From Chloroflexi bacterium AL-N1 (GTDB taxonomy: Bacteria; Chloroflexota; Chloroflexia; Chloroflexales; Roseiflexaceae): DNA of 64,000 nucleotides. Shown in pieces: positions 16,550 through 26,142 of the stretch. The notes under the pieces were generated by a model. That model searched no databases and was not told the origin of the DNA. It was given only the letters and a program-made list of their open reading frames with translations. Where the stretch lies: the NCBI GenBank assembly GCA_013122435.1, contig WYDT01000014.1, positions 1 through 64,000 on the forward strand, written 5' to 3'. A program made the translations under genes and the position numbers. Each line of letters opens with the position of its first letter. Positions within the stretch are counted from its first letter, which is position 1.

Positions 16550-18991
16550 ATGAGTGTATTGCTTGGTAGATGGGAGTTTGCAGGTCGGCGGTTGACACAG
16601 ATACACCTACCACAACTCGTGGGACATATAGTAGTTCTCTGTGTAGCATGTGGCCTATGTGGGTGGTTTTTGAGTCATGTGCCACTGCATGCCTCGTCAT
16701 CGCTATCGGTTGGTGCCACCACCTACCCGACGGTCCACAGCTTTCATGCCGCAGAGAACAGCGATGACGGAGATGCATTTCGTTGGACAGATGGTGAAAG
16801 CTATGTGGTGTTTCCTGCTCAAGGAATTGGTCCCCATACCTTACGCTTCACTATGCGTGCCCCTCATCCTGAAACAGCCAATGTTCCGGTGGTAATCAGT
16901 GTCAACGATCAACCAGTCTTGGAAACGACTGTAACTCCACAATTACGCCACTATGAGGCATTTGTGCCAGCAGAGCAAGTGCATCTGACCGAGAATGTTG
17001 TTCAGATTAAGAGTGAAACATATCGGCCACCAGATGACCAGCGTGTTCTGGGAGTTGCCGTCTTTGACGCGACATGGACACAGCTGTATCCGCAGAACTG
17101 GTTAGTTCCTGTACAGATCGCTGTGATTACACTCGTGAGTGGGTTGTTGTTCTGGTTTATGGTGCGGGCCGGGATGGGATTCTGGACACGTCTCCTGGTG
17201 TTGGCATTGTTTCTTGCGATTACCCTGGCCATGCGCCACAGTGATGCACGTTTTCTCTTCCGCTGGAACGCGATCTGGTATACCCTGATGTTGTCCGCCC
17301 CACTCATTGTGGCGTGTTTTGCAGCACGAGGTTGGGTACGCAAGCAAGACGAACAACCACTCCCGTTTCAACAATGGGCAGCATGGCACTGGCCCGCGCT
17401 GGTCGGTTTTGTGGTGCTGACAGGGGCCCTGTTCTTCCCGCTTCTATCTAACTATACAACACATATTGTTGGCGCTCCCGGTGATGCCTACGAATATCTC
17501 TGGAAGATGCAGTGGTTCAGTGATGCCTTGGTCCAGCAGCAGGTCTCGCCCAGCTATGTGCCACACCACTTCTATCCCATCGGTTTTGAGCTAGCTTTTT
17601 CAGAGATGACACCTGCCCATACCCTCCTGGGTCTTCCGCTGACCGCATTGTTTGGCTCTGTCATTAGTTATAATACGGTTATTCTTGGTTCGTACATCCT
17701 CACAGGCTTTTTTACCTATCTACTGGCACTCCGGCTGGGCGCCCCACGCGGTGTCGCGTTTATCGCAGGCATTATGTTTGCCTTCTGCTTTCGTCGCCTC
17801 TACCACAGTAGTGGGCATCTTCCGCTGATGGGGACGCAGTGGCTGGTATTGACCCTGTACGGTTGGGAAGGCGTGCTTACCCGACGGCGGGTGTGGGATG
17901 GCGTCGTCACAGGCATTGGTATGGCGCTCACCATGTGGACATCGTGGTATTATGGGACGACATTTGCCCTGTTTCTCGCCTGTTATACACCTCTGCGCTT
18001 TGGGATACGCCATCTTCCAGGTTTGGTCAATCACTGGAAACCTATTCTGGTCGCAGGAATGCTCACGGTCGCGCTGACATTGCCACTCGCACAACCGTAT
18101 TTTGAAGTGCGACAAAATGATGTGAGCGATGATTTTCAGCATAACGTAGATCATCTTTTGTTGCATTCAGTACTTCCACATGAATACCTGCTGCCCAGTC
18201 CAACCCATCCGGTGTGGGGGGCATGGGCTAGCCAGTTCTATCGCTGGGATGGTGGTGAACGCTTTGCGACGCTGGGCTATACGGTACTCATTTTGGCACT
18301 CGTAGGGCTGTGGTTTGGCCGCCGTAACCGTATTGTGCAGGCGTTGGGCATCATTGCGTTGATCAATATCATCATGTCCTTTGGTATTGAGTTAGAGCTA
18401 TCAGATACGCAGAGTATCCCCATGCCCGCCAGCTTTTTCTATCACTACGTGCCTATTCTGGATAGTATTCGCGGCTGGTCCCGTATGACGACCTATGTGA
18501 TGTTGTGTGCAGCGCTGTTAGCACTATTTGCGTTGGTCCGTATTCCACGCCGTTGGTATCGCCCCAGTATGGTGTTGATTGCTGGTCTGGTTGCCTTTGA
18601 ATTGTGGTTTACGATTGGGCTGAGTGATCCTTCACCACGTGCCGTCGATCTCTGGTTGCGCGATCAGCCAGGTTCAGGTGCTGTTATTCAGATGCCAGAT
18701 AACCATGGTGGTTCAGCACAGGTTTCTGCCCTGACAACCGAAAAACCGATCAATTGGGGCGCTGGAACGTTCATTCCTTTGCACTACAACGAGGCATGGA
18801 AGACGATGCAGACATTTCCCAGCCGGGCGTCGCTTGCTGTACTCCAGCGTTGGGAAACCGACTATATTATTGTTGACGAAGTACCTATGTCTGAGCGTGA
18901 ACCGCAGTGGGAAGCTATGCTTGAGGCAGATGACCTGGCGACGAGAGTCTATCGTGATGAGGAGTATAGCGTGTATCGCCTGAGTCGCTAA
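16550..18991 (+). CDS. Large GT-C-like membrane protein with extracytoplasmic FRWT module
   Basis: An 813-residue integral membrane protein. TM1 lies at about 22-43, followed by a beta-sandwich module (about 50-180) that opens with FRWTDGES and closes with LGVAVFDATW. About ten further TM helices follow. The first loop after them has the acidic motif GAPGDAYEYLW, which fits the catalytic-site position of GT-C enzymes using lipid-linked sugars. The C-terminal 200 residues form a soluble domain (AVIQMPDNHGG, YIIVDEVPM). It resembles GT39/YfhO-like proteins only in layout. Probable role: transferring sugars on the outer face, or modifying the exported glycan. An SD (GAAGGA) precedes the ATG; 25 bp separate it from the next gene of the same type. 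Confidence 0.75.
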   Translation: MSVLLGRWEFAGRRLTQIHLPQLVGHIVVLCVACGLCGWFLSHVPLHASSSLSVGATTYPTVHSFHAAENSDDGDAFRWTDGESYVVFPAQGIGPHTLRFTMRAPHPETANVPVVISVNDQPVLETTVTPQLRHYEAFVPAEQVHLTENVVQIKSETYRPPDDQRVLGVAVFDATWTQLYPQNWLVPVQIAVITLVSGLLFWFMVRAGMGFWTRLLVLALFLAITLAMRHSDARFLFRWNAIWYTLMLSAPLIVACFAARGWVRKQDEQPLPFQQWAAWHWPALVGFVVLTGALFFPLLSNYTTHIVGAPGDAYEYLWKMQWFSDALVQQQVSPSYVPHHFYPIGFELAFSEMTPAHTLLGLPLTALFGSVISYNTVILGSYILTGFFTYLLALRLGAPRGVAFIAGIMFAFCFRRLYHSSGHLPLMGTQWLVLTLYGWEGVLTRRRVWDGVVTGIGMALTMWTSWYYGTTFALFLACYTPLRFGIRHLPGLVNHWKPILVAGMLTVALTLPLAQPYFEVRQNDVSDDFQHNVDHLLLHSVLPHEYLLPSPTHPVWGAWASQFYRWDGGERFATLGYTVLILALVGLWFGRRNRIVQALGIIALINIIMSFGIELELSDTQSIPMPASFFYHYVPILDSIRGWSRMTTYVMLCAALLALFALVRIPRRWYRPSMVLIAGLVAFELWFTIGLSDPSPRAVDLWLRDQPGSGAVIQMPDNHGGSAQVSALTTEKPINWGAGTFIPLHYNEAWKTMQTFPSRASLAVLQRWETDYIIVDEVPMSEREPQWEAMLEADDLATRVYRDEEYSVYRLSR

Positions 18992-19016
18992 GTAACCATG
19001 TATTGATCGGTGCAGA

Positions 19017-21368
19017 ATGAGCGAAGTGTCTCACATGCCAAGTGTGCAAAGATATCGATTAGATAATGTTCGTGCTCGTGTATGTCTTCGCTTGATCGTC
19101 CCATGGTTTGTTTGTGGTATCTGTCTGTTGTTGGTTTGGCTTTCTCCGCCGCCATCTACCCACATAGCGATGGAGGATACAGCCTGGCGCAGTGGCTTCT
19201 ATCCGGTTGAGCAGGCGGCCTACCGCTGGACCGCTGGTGCAGCGACACTTCGTCTCTGGCCACAAACGGTGGGCGCTCAACAGGTGCGACTCTCACTCCA
19301 GAGTGGTCGGGATGAAATCATTCCGGTTCAGGTGCAACTCGGGTCGCACATAGTTGAACTTGCTGTTGATCCACATATCAAGACGTATGATCTGGTCGCA
19401 AATACACCCTTATCCCTCCAACCGCTTGACATAAAGATAAATTCTGCCACATTCCAGCCTCCGAACGATGCTCGAGAGTTGGGAGTAATCGTTTCAGGGA
19501 TCTCAGTTGTCCCATTAGCTGGTGGTGTCGGGTGGCGACTCATCTTGTCGTGCCTGTTACTGGTGCAGGTGGCGGTGCTCTTCCTTGCAGTGCCACGTCG
19601 TTGGTCAGTGTGGTTGCGTACCGTTGTTGTCGTGCTTGGTGCTCCTCTCGTGGTGTGGCTGGTCTGGCCCAATATCTATGACGTGCGAGGTGTCGTTATC
19701 GCGTTGCAACTACTCGGTCTTACTGGTTTGCTGGCCATCGTAACCCAAACGAGCATCGCTATGGATGGTTGGTCAGTAACGCGCCAGTTGAAAGAGCGTT
19801 GGCGGGATTTTGTGATGGAGCAACCAGACATCACTATCACTCCCTGGAATCGTTCAGCGTTACTGACAGGCTGTGCTATTGCTGGGATCGTGATGGCTAC
19901 ACGGGTGCTGATGGCTCCAAGTGCAAGTCACTATTGGGCGGGTGATGACTATCTCGTAGGTGTCTTTGCTTTCAACGTTCTGCGTTTTGATTTGCCACTG
20001 TATTACGGCCATCACACCGGGACGCTGGCCTCGTATCTGACGGCGCCCTTCCTCGCATTGTTTGGCCCCACACCGATGGTACTGGCCATTGTGCCTGTGG
20101 TGCTGGCCAGCCTGCTTGCGTTGGTGTTGTTTGGTCTGGGCCGCGATCTCTTTGGTGTATGGGGCGGCATTGCGGCCAGCCTCTGGCTTATTTTTCCTCC
20201 TGCCATACTGGTCCTCTGGACATTACGCTTACAACCGGGGTATCTGGAAGCTATCACCTGCGCGATGCTGGCGCTCTGGGGCACTGTGCGTCTGTTGTGG
20301 GGTCAGCACACCAGGCGTACACAGGTCTGGCTGATGGCAGGCATCGGCGTGGCAGCGACCCTGGCATTGTGGACCAGTTTTATCGTGGCGTCGTTTGCAC
20401 TCACCTGTGTGTTGGCCAGCATTCTGGCATGGCGACGGCTGCCTGCGCTGCCCTGGCCGGGCTACACATTACTTATAGCGCTTCCAATTCTGGGCTGGCT
20501 GCTGCCACTGGTGATCTATGTGGTGCGCTTTCCCAATTACAACCCGATCTGGTGGATGCTCGATGTTCCCCGCCCGGACGCCGATCCATCGGTTGGCTTG
20601 AGTAATGTTGTTCGCTATCAAATTCCTTTGTTGCTGACCAATCGTTTTGCAGGTTTCACGCTGATCGATCTGCTGATACTTGGTGTCGCAGCGTTGGCAT
20701 TTGGCTACTTTTTACTGCTGATCTGGGTACGACGTCACAGGGCAGCGTTGCTGGTTGTCACGCTTACTGGCGCGATTTTGGCAGCGTATGTGTTCAGTTC
20801 GTTTAGTTATCTCCAGAAGGATATTCGCTACATTCTGCCACTGATGGCGGCACTTCCACTTGCTTTGGGTGGCTTGCTTGCGAGTGTTCGTAGGATACGG
20901 CATGGTCGCTGGATTGGAATTGGTCTTGTTGTGGCTGTACTGTGTGCGAATGTCTCTACATGGCCACGTTTGTTTAGTTTCCAGACGGCTTTTGCAGACC
21001 ATGCTGAATCACAGGTGGCCGATTATCTGGTACAATCCGGTCTTCGGTATATTCACACATCATATTGGATCGCTATGCCAGTTATGTTTGAGAGTGGTGG
21101 CCAGGTGGTGGCTTCGGCAATGGTTGGCCCAGCCCGCGAGAGCTACGACCCACGCAATGAGGTACGGGTGCTCGCAGCGGGTGGTGTAGACACGGCGTTT
21201 GTTTTTCGACGCGATGGTGTGGCGACACAGCCATTCGAGAGGTATCTGGATGAGCACGAGATAGGATGTCAACGGGTGGCTATTGAGCATTTTATGGTCT
21301 ACAGCCGCTGTGCTCCGCTGATCGATGTTGCGGATCTGGGACGTGTGTTACCGGAGGCGCAAGAGTGA
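19017..21368 (+). CDS. GT39-like membrane glycosyltransferase with FRWT-type module
   Basis: A 783-residue protein. TM1 (about 24-42) precedes a beta module (about 50-165) with YRWTAGAATLRL near its start and ELGVIVSG at its end. The multi-TM core has an acidic loop YWAGDDYLVGVFAFNVLRFDL and then YYGHHTGTLASYL, typical of the mannosyltransferase/GT39 layout in which the aspartates contact the lipid-phosphate sugar donor. Roughly eleven TM helices and a C-terminal soluble part (ARESYDPRNEVRVL) follow. The same module architecture occurs in the gene before it and in 58307-60598. It probably decorates surface glycan or protein outside the cytoplasm. Confidence 0.8.
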   Translation: MSEVSHMPSVQRYRLDNVRARVCLRLIVPWFVCGICLLLVWLSPPPSTHIAMEDTAWRSGFYPVEQAAYRWTAGAATLRLWPQTVGAQQVRLSLQSGRDEIIPVQVQLGSHIVELAVDPHIKTYDLVANTPLSLQPLDIKINSATFQPPNDARELGVIVSGISVVPLAGGVGWRLILSCLLLVQVAVLFLAVPRRWSVWLRTVVVVLGAPLVVWLVWPNIYDVRGVVIALQLLGLTGLLAIVTQTSIAMDGWSVTRQLKERWRDFVMEQPDITITPWNRSALLTGCAIAGIVMATRVLMAPSASHYWAGDDYLVGVFAFNVLRFDLPLYYGHHTGTLASYLTAPFLALFGPTPMVLAIVPVVLASLLALVLFGLGRDLFGVWGGIAASLWLIFPPAILVLWTLRLQPGYLEAITCAMLALWGTVRLLWGQHTRRTQVWLMAGIGVAATLALWTSFIVASFALTCVLASILAWRRLPALPWPGYTLLIALPILGWLLPLVIYVVRFPNYNPIWWMLDVPRPDADPSVGLSNVVRYQIPLLLTNRFAGFTLIDLLILGVAALAFGYFLLLIWVRRHRAALLVVTLTGAILAAYVFSSFSYLQKDIRYILPLMAALPLALGGLLASVRRIRHGRWIGIGLVVAVLCANVSTWPRLFSFQTAFADHAESQVADYLVQSGLRYIHTSYWIAMPVMFESGGQVVASAMVGPARESYDPRNEVRVLAAGGVDTAFVFRRDGVATQPFERYLDEHEIGCQRVAIEHFMVYSRCAPLIDVADLGRVLPEAQE

Positions 21369-21428
21369 TTAGCCCGTTTGTATGTTGTTTTGCTTTGGAA
21401 GATGATTTTGTATTATTAGGAGTAGGGA

Positions 21429-22547
21429 ATGTCTACCAAACAAGTAATGCCCGCCAAGGTCGAGCTACAAGATGGTGTTGTATATGTGCCGTTTCAGCCA
21501 GATACGGTTGATGGGCAACGCTTTGTTGTTGATATCTACTCAGCCGAGTCAGGCATTCATCCAGACTTTCATCTTGGGTGGTGGGGGTGGCCATCTGAAA
21601 TAGCGTTGGAGGCGACAGCGATACAACTGGTTTATCATTCTGCGGATGATGTACAGGCATATCTATTGGTAAATGATGAAAAGGTTGCATCACACGAGTA
21701 TTGGTTTAATCCAGACTATCGTTTATCCCCACTTCAGAATTTCAGTTTACTGTGGTACAACCCACAAGATGAACCGCAGATACAGGCCCAGATGACCATG
21801 GCTGTACACGATGAGCGTCTACTTGAAGCCTACTATGCTGACAATGTCCATCGATATGCTGTTATCAAACCGTTTCATAAAGCCTATCACCAGCGTCGGC
21901 TCGATGTCCTGAATCGTTTGTTTCGTCGCTATATTCAGCCAGGTAGTCAGGTCCTCGATGTTGGTTCTGGTCATAGTATGTTCTATCTACTCAATGAGGG
22001 GCGGTGGCCATTCCAGATCACCTGTTTAGATCTTGATCGGACACTTTTACAAAACATTGCTGGGGAACGTCCTGAGTACCATTGGATGGTTGCAACAGGT
22101 CAGCATTTACCGTTTTTGTCGACCAGTGTTGACGCGCTCTATGCAGGAGAAGTCATCGAACACGTTGCTGATCCAGATGCGACGCTGGCTGAATGGGCAC
22201 GGGTGTTGCGGCCTGGGGGCATCCTCATTGTCACCACTCCCAATCGACTCCGGCTGCTTAATCGGGTTAATCGTGACACTGTTCCGGTGAGCATTGAACA
22301 TCTGATTGAGTTTACCTGTGAGGAGTTAGATGACATGTTCAAGCGCAACGGGTTTCGTGTGGTGCATCGCGAGGGGATCTATCTGGAGCTTTTAGCACTG
22401 TGGCGGCAACAATTTCCCTATATCGATCCTCTGGCTGCCGAAGAGCCTATGCCACGGCACCTGCTGGCATTGAAGCCGTTGTTGGCTCTAGCCGGTCCAT
22501 TGCCTCAGTTTGCCTTTAATCTCGTATTTGTTGGTCAGAAGCTTTAA
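21429..22547 (+). CDS. SAM-dependent methyltransferase with N-terminal beta extension
   Basis: A 372-residue protein. The N-terminal 130 residues are beta-rich (VVYVPFQ, IYSAESGIHPDFHLGWWGW) and unlike the other modules of the window. The C-terminal part is a clear class I methyltransferase: VLDVGSGHSMFYLL (motif I), TCLDLDRTLL, LYAGEVIEHVADPDATLAEWARVLRPGGILIVTTPN. Such proteins act on O-antigen or small-molecule acceptors. It is the last gene of the dense plus-strand cluster, 60 bp after the GT39-like gene, with a start preceded by TTAGGAGTAGGGA as an SD. Confidence 0.85.
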   Translation: MSTKQVMPAKVELQDGVVYVPFQPDTVDGQRFVVDIYSAESGIHPDFHLGWWGWPSEIALEATAIQLVYHSADDVQAYLLVNDEKVASHEYWFNPDYRLSPLQNFSLLWYNPQDEPQIQAQMTMAVHDERLLEAYYADNVHRYAVIKPFHKAYHQRRLDVLNRLFRRYIQPGSQVLDVGSGHSMFYLLNEGRWPFQITCLDLDRTLLQNIAGERPEYHWMVATGQHLPFLSTSVDALYAGEVIEHVADPDATLAEWARVLRPGGILIVTTPNRLRLLNRVNRDTVPVSIEHLIEFTCEELDDMFKRNGFRVVHREGIYLELLALWRQQFPYIDPLAAEEPMPRHLLALKPLLALAGPLPQFAFNLVFVGQKL

Positions 22548-22720
22548 TCCATAGGTTACTAGATTACAAGTAGATAGCAAGATGATCTGTATTTTGTGTC
22601 TTGTTCATATGGCTGTATAAAGGATACGATTGTTTTTGTGCGTCTCCAAGCCCTCATGGTATTTCTTATCCATAAGTACTTGTTCCTGACGGGACGTTTT
22701 ATTACACGATTTTCAGCTTC

Positions 22721-22749
22721 AGGGCAGCGTAGCAATGCTACAATGCCCT
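22721..22749. repeat. Symmetric hairpin in the gap 22548-22844
   Basis: AGGGCA (22721-22726) pairs with TGCCCT (22744-22749) and GTAGC (22729-22733) with GCTAC (22737-22741), leaving a 2x2 internal loop and a three-base terminal loop. There is no T-run. It may terminate or process the end of the glycan-operon transcript. No gene is evident in the rest of this 297-bp gap. Confidence 0.6.
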
Positions 22750-22844
22750 GCAAAGCTTTGTTCAGGCTCCTCTTGTTATGAAGGTGGAGGAGTGTTGAAT
22801 GAAAGGATGCTCGAATCCATGTATAACGTCAGAAAGGGGAAGCG

Positions 22845-24746
22845 GTGCTTCAACGTAGACTCATCCACATAGGAACATTCGTCCTTTTTTGTAGTTTGTT
22901 GCCAGTTATCACATTGGCTGGCTTTCGTGATAGCCCGCCAGTTCAGCCCGGTTTTAGTCATCCCAAACTCGATGATCAGGATACTGGTAGTGGTAAACAA
23001 CTCGCTGGTGAGGCGATTGGTCGCAGTTCACCGACCGTTGCCGAGATCGATGGGAACGTTCAGAATGGTCGTGAGATCGCGATTGGTGGGACTGATGGTA
23101 TTTTGTATGTGTATCGTAATGATGGAACGCTGCTCTGGCAGAAGCAGGTAGCACCTAAATGTGCCTCTGCGTCATATCCCGATGGTATGATCAATACCAC
23201 ACCGGCTGTCGGTGAATTATATGGTGATGGTATACCATATGTTATCGTCGGCTATGGTACGAACAACTTCTACCCAGATTGTCCATTAGGTGGTGTGGCG
23301 GCATTCAATGGTCCTGAGGGAACACTGGTGTGGGATTACAAACATGGTATTCCAACGGAAGCCCTCCATGGGACGTTTAGTTCCCCTGGCCTTGCTGATG
23401 TCGATGGCGATGGTGAACTGGAGATTGGGTATGGCAATCTGGAACGCGATATTCTGGTATTGGAGACCGATGGAACGAAACGCTGGCGCTACCACAATGC
23501 CGATACGGTCATCTCATCACCAGCCTTTACTGATGTCGATGGTGACAACTTACCAGATATGATTATTGGATCGGATATCTCTGAAAACACTGAGATTAAT
23601 CCAGCAACTCAGGACGGTGGCTATGTCACCGCATTCCGTGGCTATGATAGTGAGCGACTCTGGCGACGTTTCTTTAATCAAGTCATCTACTCCTCGCCGG
23701 TGATTGTTGATCTTGATGGTGATGGTAATGATGAAGTGGTGGTTGGCTCAGGATGCTATTTTGAGCGCGAAACACGCGGCCACTGGATCAAGATTCTTAA
23801 TGCCAGCGATGGCTCGGATGTCCGAACACTGAACTCAGATGGGTGTATCAATTCCTCGCCAGCCATCGCCGACCTTGATGGTAATGGCAAGCTTGATATC
23901 GTGGCAATGGTTGATGGTAGTGCGACAAGCCAGGGCACCTTTCAGGCCTGGGAGTATGATAATCCGACACCCAAATGGCGCACGGTACCGGGTGAAGCTA
24001 CTCAGGGTTTGAATGAGTCTTTGCTGTTCAACGACCTGCGTTCACCAGCTATTGCTGATGTAGACGGCAACGGTTCATTGGAAGTTATTGGTATCAACTG
24101 GAACGACGTCGTGATTCTCAATGGTGCCGATGGACGCCAACTGACCTGTAACGCGTGTTCTGATGCAACCGTATCGTTGTTTACATGGTATCCAAAGTTT
24201 TCCACTCCGGCAGCTACTGATATCGATGGTGATGGTGACATAGAAATAGTGATTGGTGGCACCCATCAGAGAGATCGTGGCCATGCGTATTTGTATGTAT
24301 GGACTGATTTACGTGGCCTCATCGGGAGTCCAAGCGTGAGTGGTGTACCCCCATACAGCACGCCCTGGCCAATGTTTCTTGGTGGGCCGCGACACACCGG
24401 GACCATGCCGGGCCGTGTCGAAGCCAATCTTCGCAACAACACGTTTCTCGTCACTCCTGACAATGGTCGTATCTCGTTTTCGGTTGATATCGATGATAAG
24501 TCAGGAAATATCACTACATGGGAGGCCAGTTCGGATGCGGCATGGTTGCGTGTGAGTCCTGATGCGGGTATGACGCCAGCAGAGTTGGATGTTGTGATTG
24601 ATCCTGCTTCAGTCTCGACACAACAGACGGGCGCTTTTGATGGGACGATTGCAATCGAAACGTCTTTTGGAATCTCTGAGGTTGATGTGCGCTTAATTGT
24701 GGCTGATGAGATTTATAAGGTAAACCTGCCATTGCTTGTTCGTTAA
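22845..24746 (+). CDS. Secreted FG-GAP/VCBS beta-propeller with YLPL-type C-terminal tail
   Basis: A 633-residue secreted protein. A signal peptide (about 1-25, VLFCSLLPVITLAG) precedes at least seven calcium-loop repeats of the DxDGDG type (DVDGDGELEIGYGN, DLDGDGNDEVVVGS, DIDGDGDIEIVIGG), which mark an integrin-alpha-like propeller. A BACON/Ig-like domain follows (about 525-620: WEASSDAAWLRVSPDAG). The last residues, YKVNLPLLVR, match a tail shared with 56480-58171. The start is GTG, with AGAAAGGGG as a strong SD. Likely a calcium-stabilised surface-adhesion or matrix protein; no enzymatic motif was seen. A terminator follows 24 bp after the stop. Confidence 0.85.
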   Translation: MLQRRLIHIGTFVLFCSLLPVITLAGFRDSPPVQPGFSHPKLDDQDTGSGKQLAGEAIGRSSPTVAEIDGNVQNGREIAIGGTDGILYVYRNDGTLLWQKQVAPKCASASYPDGMINTTPAVGELYGDGIPYVIVGYGTNNFYPDCPLGGVAAFNGPEGTLVWDYKHGIPTEALHGTFSSPGLADVDGDGELEIGYGNLERDILVLETDGTKRWRYHNADTVISSPAFTDVDGDNLPDMIIGSDISENTEINPATQDGGYVTAFRGYDSERLWRRFFNQVIYSSPVIVDLDGDGNDEVVVGSGCYFERETRGHWIKILNASDGSDVRTLNSDGCINSSPAIADLDGNGKLDIVAMVDGSATSQGTFQAWEYDNPTPKWRTVPGEATQGLNESLLFNDLRSPAIADVDGNGSLEVIGINWNDVVILNGADGRQLTCNACSDATVSLFTWYPKFSTPAATDIDGDGDIEIVIGGTHQRDRGHAYLYVWTDLRGLIGSPSVSGVPPYSTPWPMFLGGPRHTGTMPGRVEANLRNNTFLVTPDNGRISFSVDIDDKSGNITTWEASSDAAWLRVSPDAGMTPAELDVVIDPASVSTQQTGAFDGTIAIETSFGISEVDVRLIVADEIYKVNLPLLVR

Positions 24747-24770
24747 TGTAAGCGAAAACGATGAACACAG

Positions 24771-24800
24771 GGAGTGTCCATATATGGGCACTCCTTTTTT
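24771..24800 (+). terminator. Rho-independent terminator
   Basis: GGAGTGTCC pairs with GGGCACTCC across a short loop and is followed by TTTTTT. It lies 24 bp after the propeller gene and before the methyltransferase at 24885. Confidence 0.88.
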
Positions 24801-24884
24801 GGTCTTTTGGTATGAGCATAGTCAAACTGTAGTATAATTGCCAGCCGAACACATGTCAGCAATTGCATAATCAAGGGGGGCGTA

Positions 24885-26027
24885 GTGGATTTTAAGGAAC
24901 TCAAACACACCTGGGAGCAATTTGGTCGCATCGATCCATTGTGGTCAATCGTTACTGCGCCCGATAAGATAGGTGGCAAATGGGATACCCGTGAATTTTT
25001 TGATTCGGGGAAAGCCCAAATACAGTCTTTGATGGAAGACGTGCAGTCTCTCGATACACCGATTCGCTTTGGCACTTGTCTTGATTTTGGGTGTGGTGTT
25101 GGTAGATTGACACAGGGTTTGTGTCTCTACTTTGCCCAATGTTCTGGGGTGGATGTTTCGCCTTCCATGATCAAGCTTGCCAATAAATACAATCGTTATC
25201 CAGATACATGTTGGTATTATGTGAATGAAAAGCCAGACTTATCGTTGTTTGCAGATAATAGCTTCGATTTCGTGTATTCTATTCTGGTTTTACAACATAT
25301 GCGACCCGATTACAGTAAGGCTTACATAAGAGAGTTTCTCCGTGTTGTCAAGCCGGGTGGAATGATCGTTTTTCAAATTCCCAGTGAAACTATTACAAAT
25401 GAGGCCAATTCAAACTATCGGAATGATTTGCCCGAAACGGGTTTGCGGGCAGCCGTGTCTATTGAAGAGAAGTTTGATCGTATCAGCCCTGGTGAAGAGA
25501 AGGCTTTACTATTGAAAATTAAGAACGAAAGTGATGTCATCTGGCCTGCGGAGAGTCTGCCTAACGGTACATCTCATGTAAGAGTTGGTAATCACTGGTT
25601 AGCTCCAAGTGGTGAGGTTGTCATCAACGATGATGGTCGTGTGCGTTTGCCCAAAGACATTGCGCCACAGGAAGCATGTCATGTGCGTTTGAAAGTGAGA
25701 GGCCCGGCAAAGCCAGGAAATTATTTGCTGGAAATCGATCTGGTTCAGGAAGGTAACACCTGGTTTAAGGACAAAGGTTCGCAGACAGTTACCACACAGG
25801 TGCAGAACAGAAATAAACATATACTGCAACCTGTACAAAGGATGCTTAAAACCATAAATCAAAAAAAAGTACCCCATTATCCGGTTATGGAGATGTATTG
25901 TGTAACAAAAGATGATATTGTTGCGTTAGTTGAAGCCAATAAAGGTGCAGTTCTTGACATACGTAAAGATAGTAATTGTGGTGACAATTGGTTGAGTTTT
26001 ACGTACTTTGTGACAAAAACTGAGTGA
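24885..26027 (+). CDS. Methyltransferase with C-terminal-half NBR1-like Ig module
   Basis: A 380-residue protein. Residues about 60-170 are a class I methyltransferase (CLDFGCGVGRLTQGL, GVDVSPSMIKLA, FDFVYSILVLQHM, FLRVVKPGGMIVFQIP). Residues about 185-300 hold an Ig-like module: LLKIKNESDVIWPAE, VGNHWLAPSGE, LEIDLVQEGNTWF. This is the module found at the N-termini of the tandem glycosyltransferases, here moved downstream of the catalytic domain. A final C-terminal segment (330-380: MYCVTKDDIVALVE) resembles the end of some capsule methyltransferases. The start is GTG after an AAGGGGGG SD. Base composition is more AT-rich than in the main cluster, so recent acquisition is possible. Confidence 0.83.
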   Translation: MDFKELKHTWEQFGRIDPLWSIVTAPDKIGGKWDTREFFDSGKAQIQSLMEDVQSLDTPIRFGTCLDFGCGVGRLTQGLCLYFAQCSGVDVSPSMIKLANKYNRYPDTCWYYVNEKPDLSLFADNSFDFVYSILVLQHMRPDYSKAYIREFLRVVKPGGMIVFQIPSETITNEANSNYRNDLPETGLRAAVSIEEKFDRISPGEEKALLLKIKNESDVIWPAESLPNGTSHVRVGNHWLAPSGEVVINDDGRVRLPKDIAPQEACHVRLKVRGPAKPGNYLLEIDLVQEGNTWFKDKGSQTVTTQVQNRNKHILQPVQRMLKTINQKKVPHYPVMEMYCVTKDDIVALVEANKGAVLDIRKDSNCGDNWLSFTYFVTKTE

Positions 26028-26142
26028 TTTGATTATTTGTGAAAGATAGGGCTTTGAGCAAGTGATGGAGCTCTTTAGGGAGCAACAACTGAACCACATT
26101 GATCTGGCAACCTACCCACAGTAAGTGGTTGTTGAGGGTGTC

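Noticed and set aside
22596..22781. 61-residue frame after the glycan cluster
   Set aside because: No SD; it runs through the hairpin at 22721-22749 and resembles nothing known.
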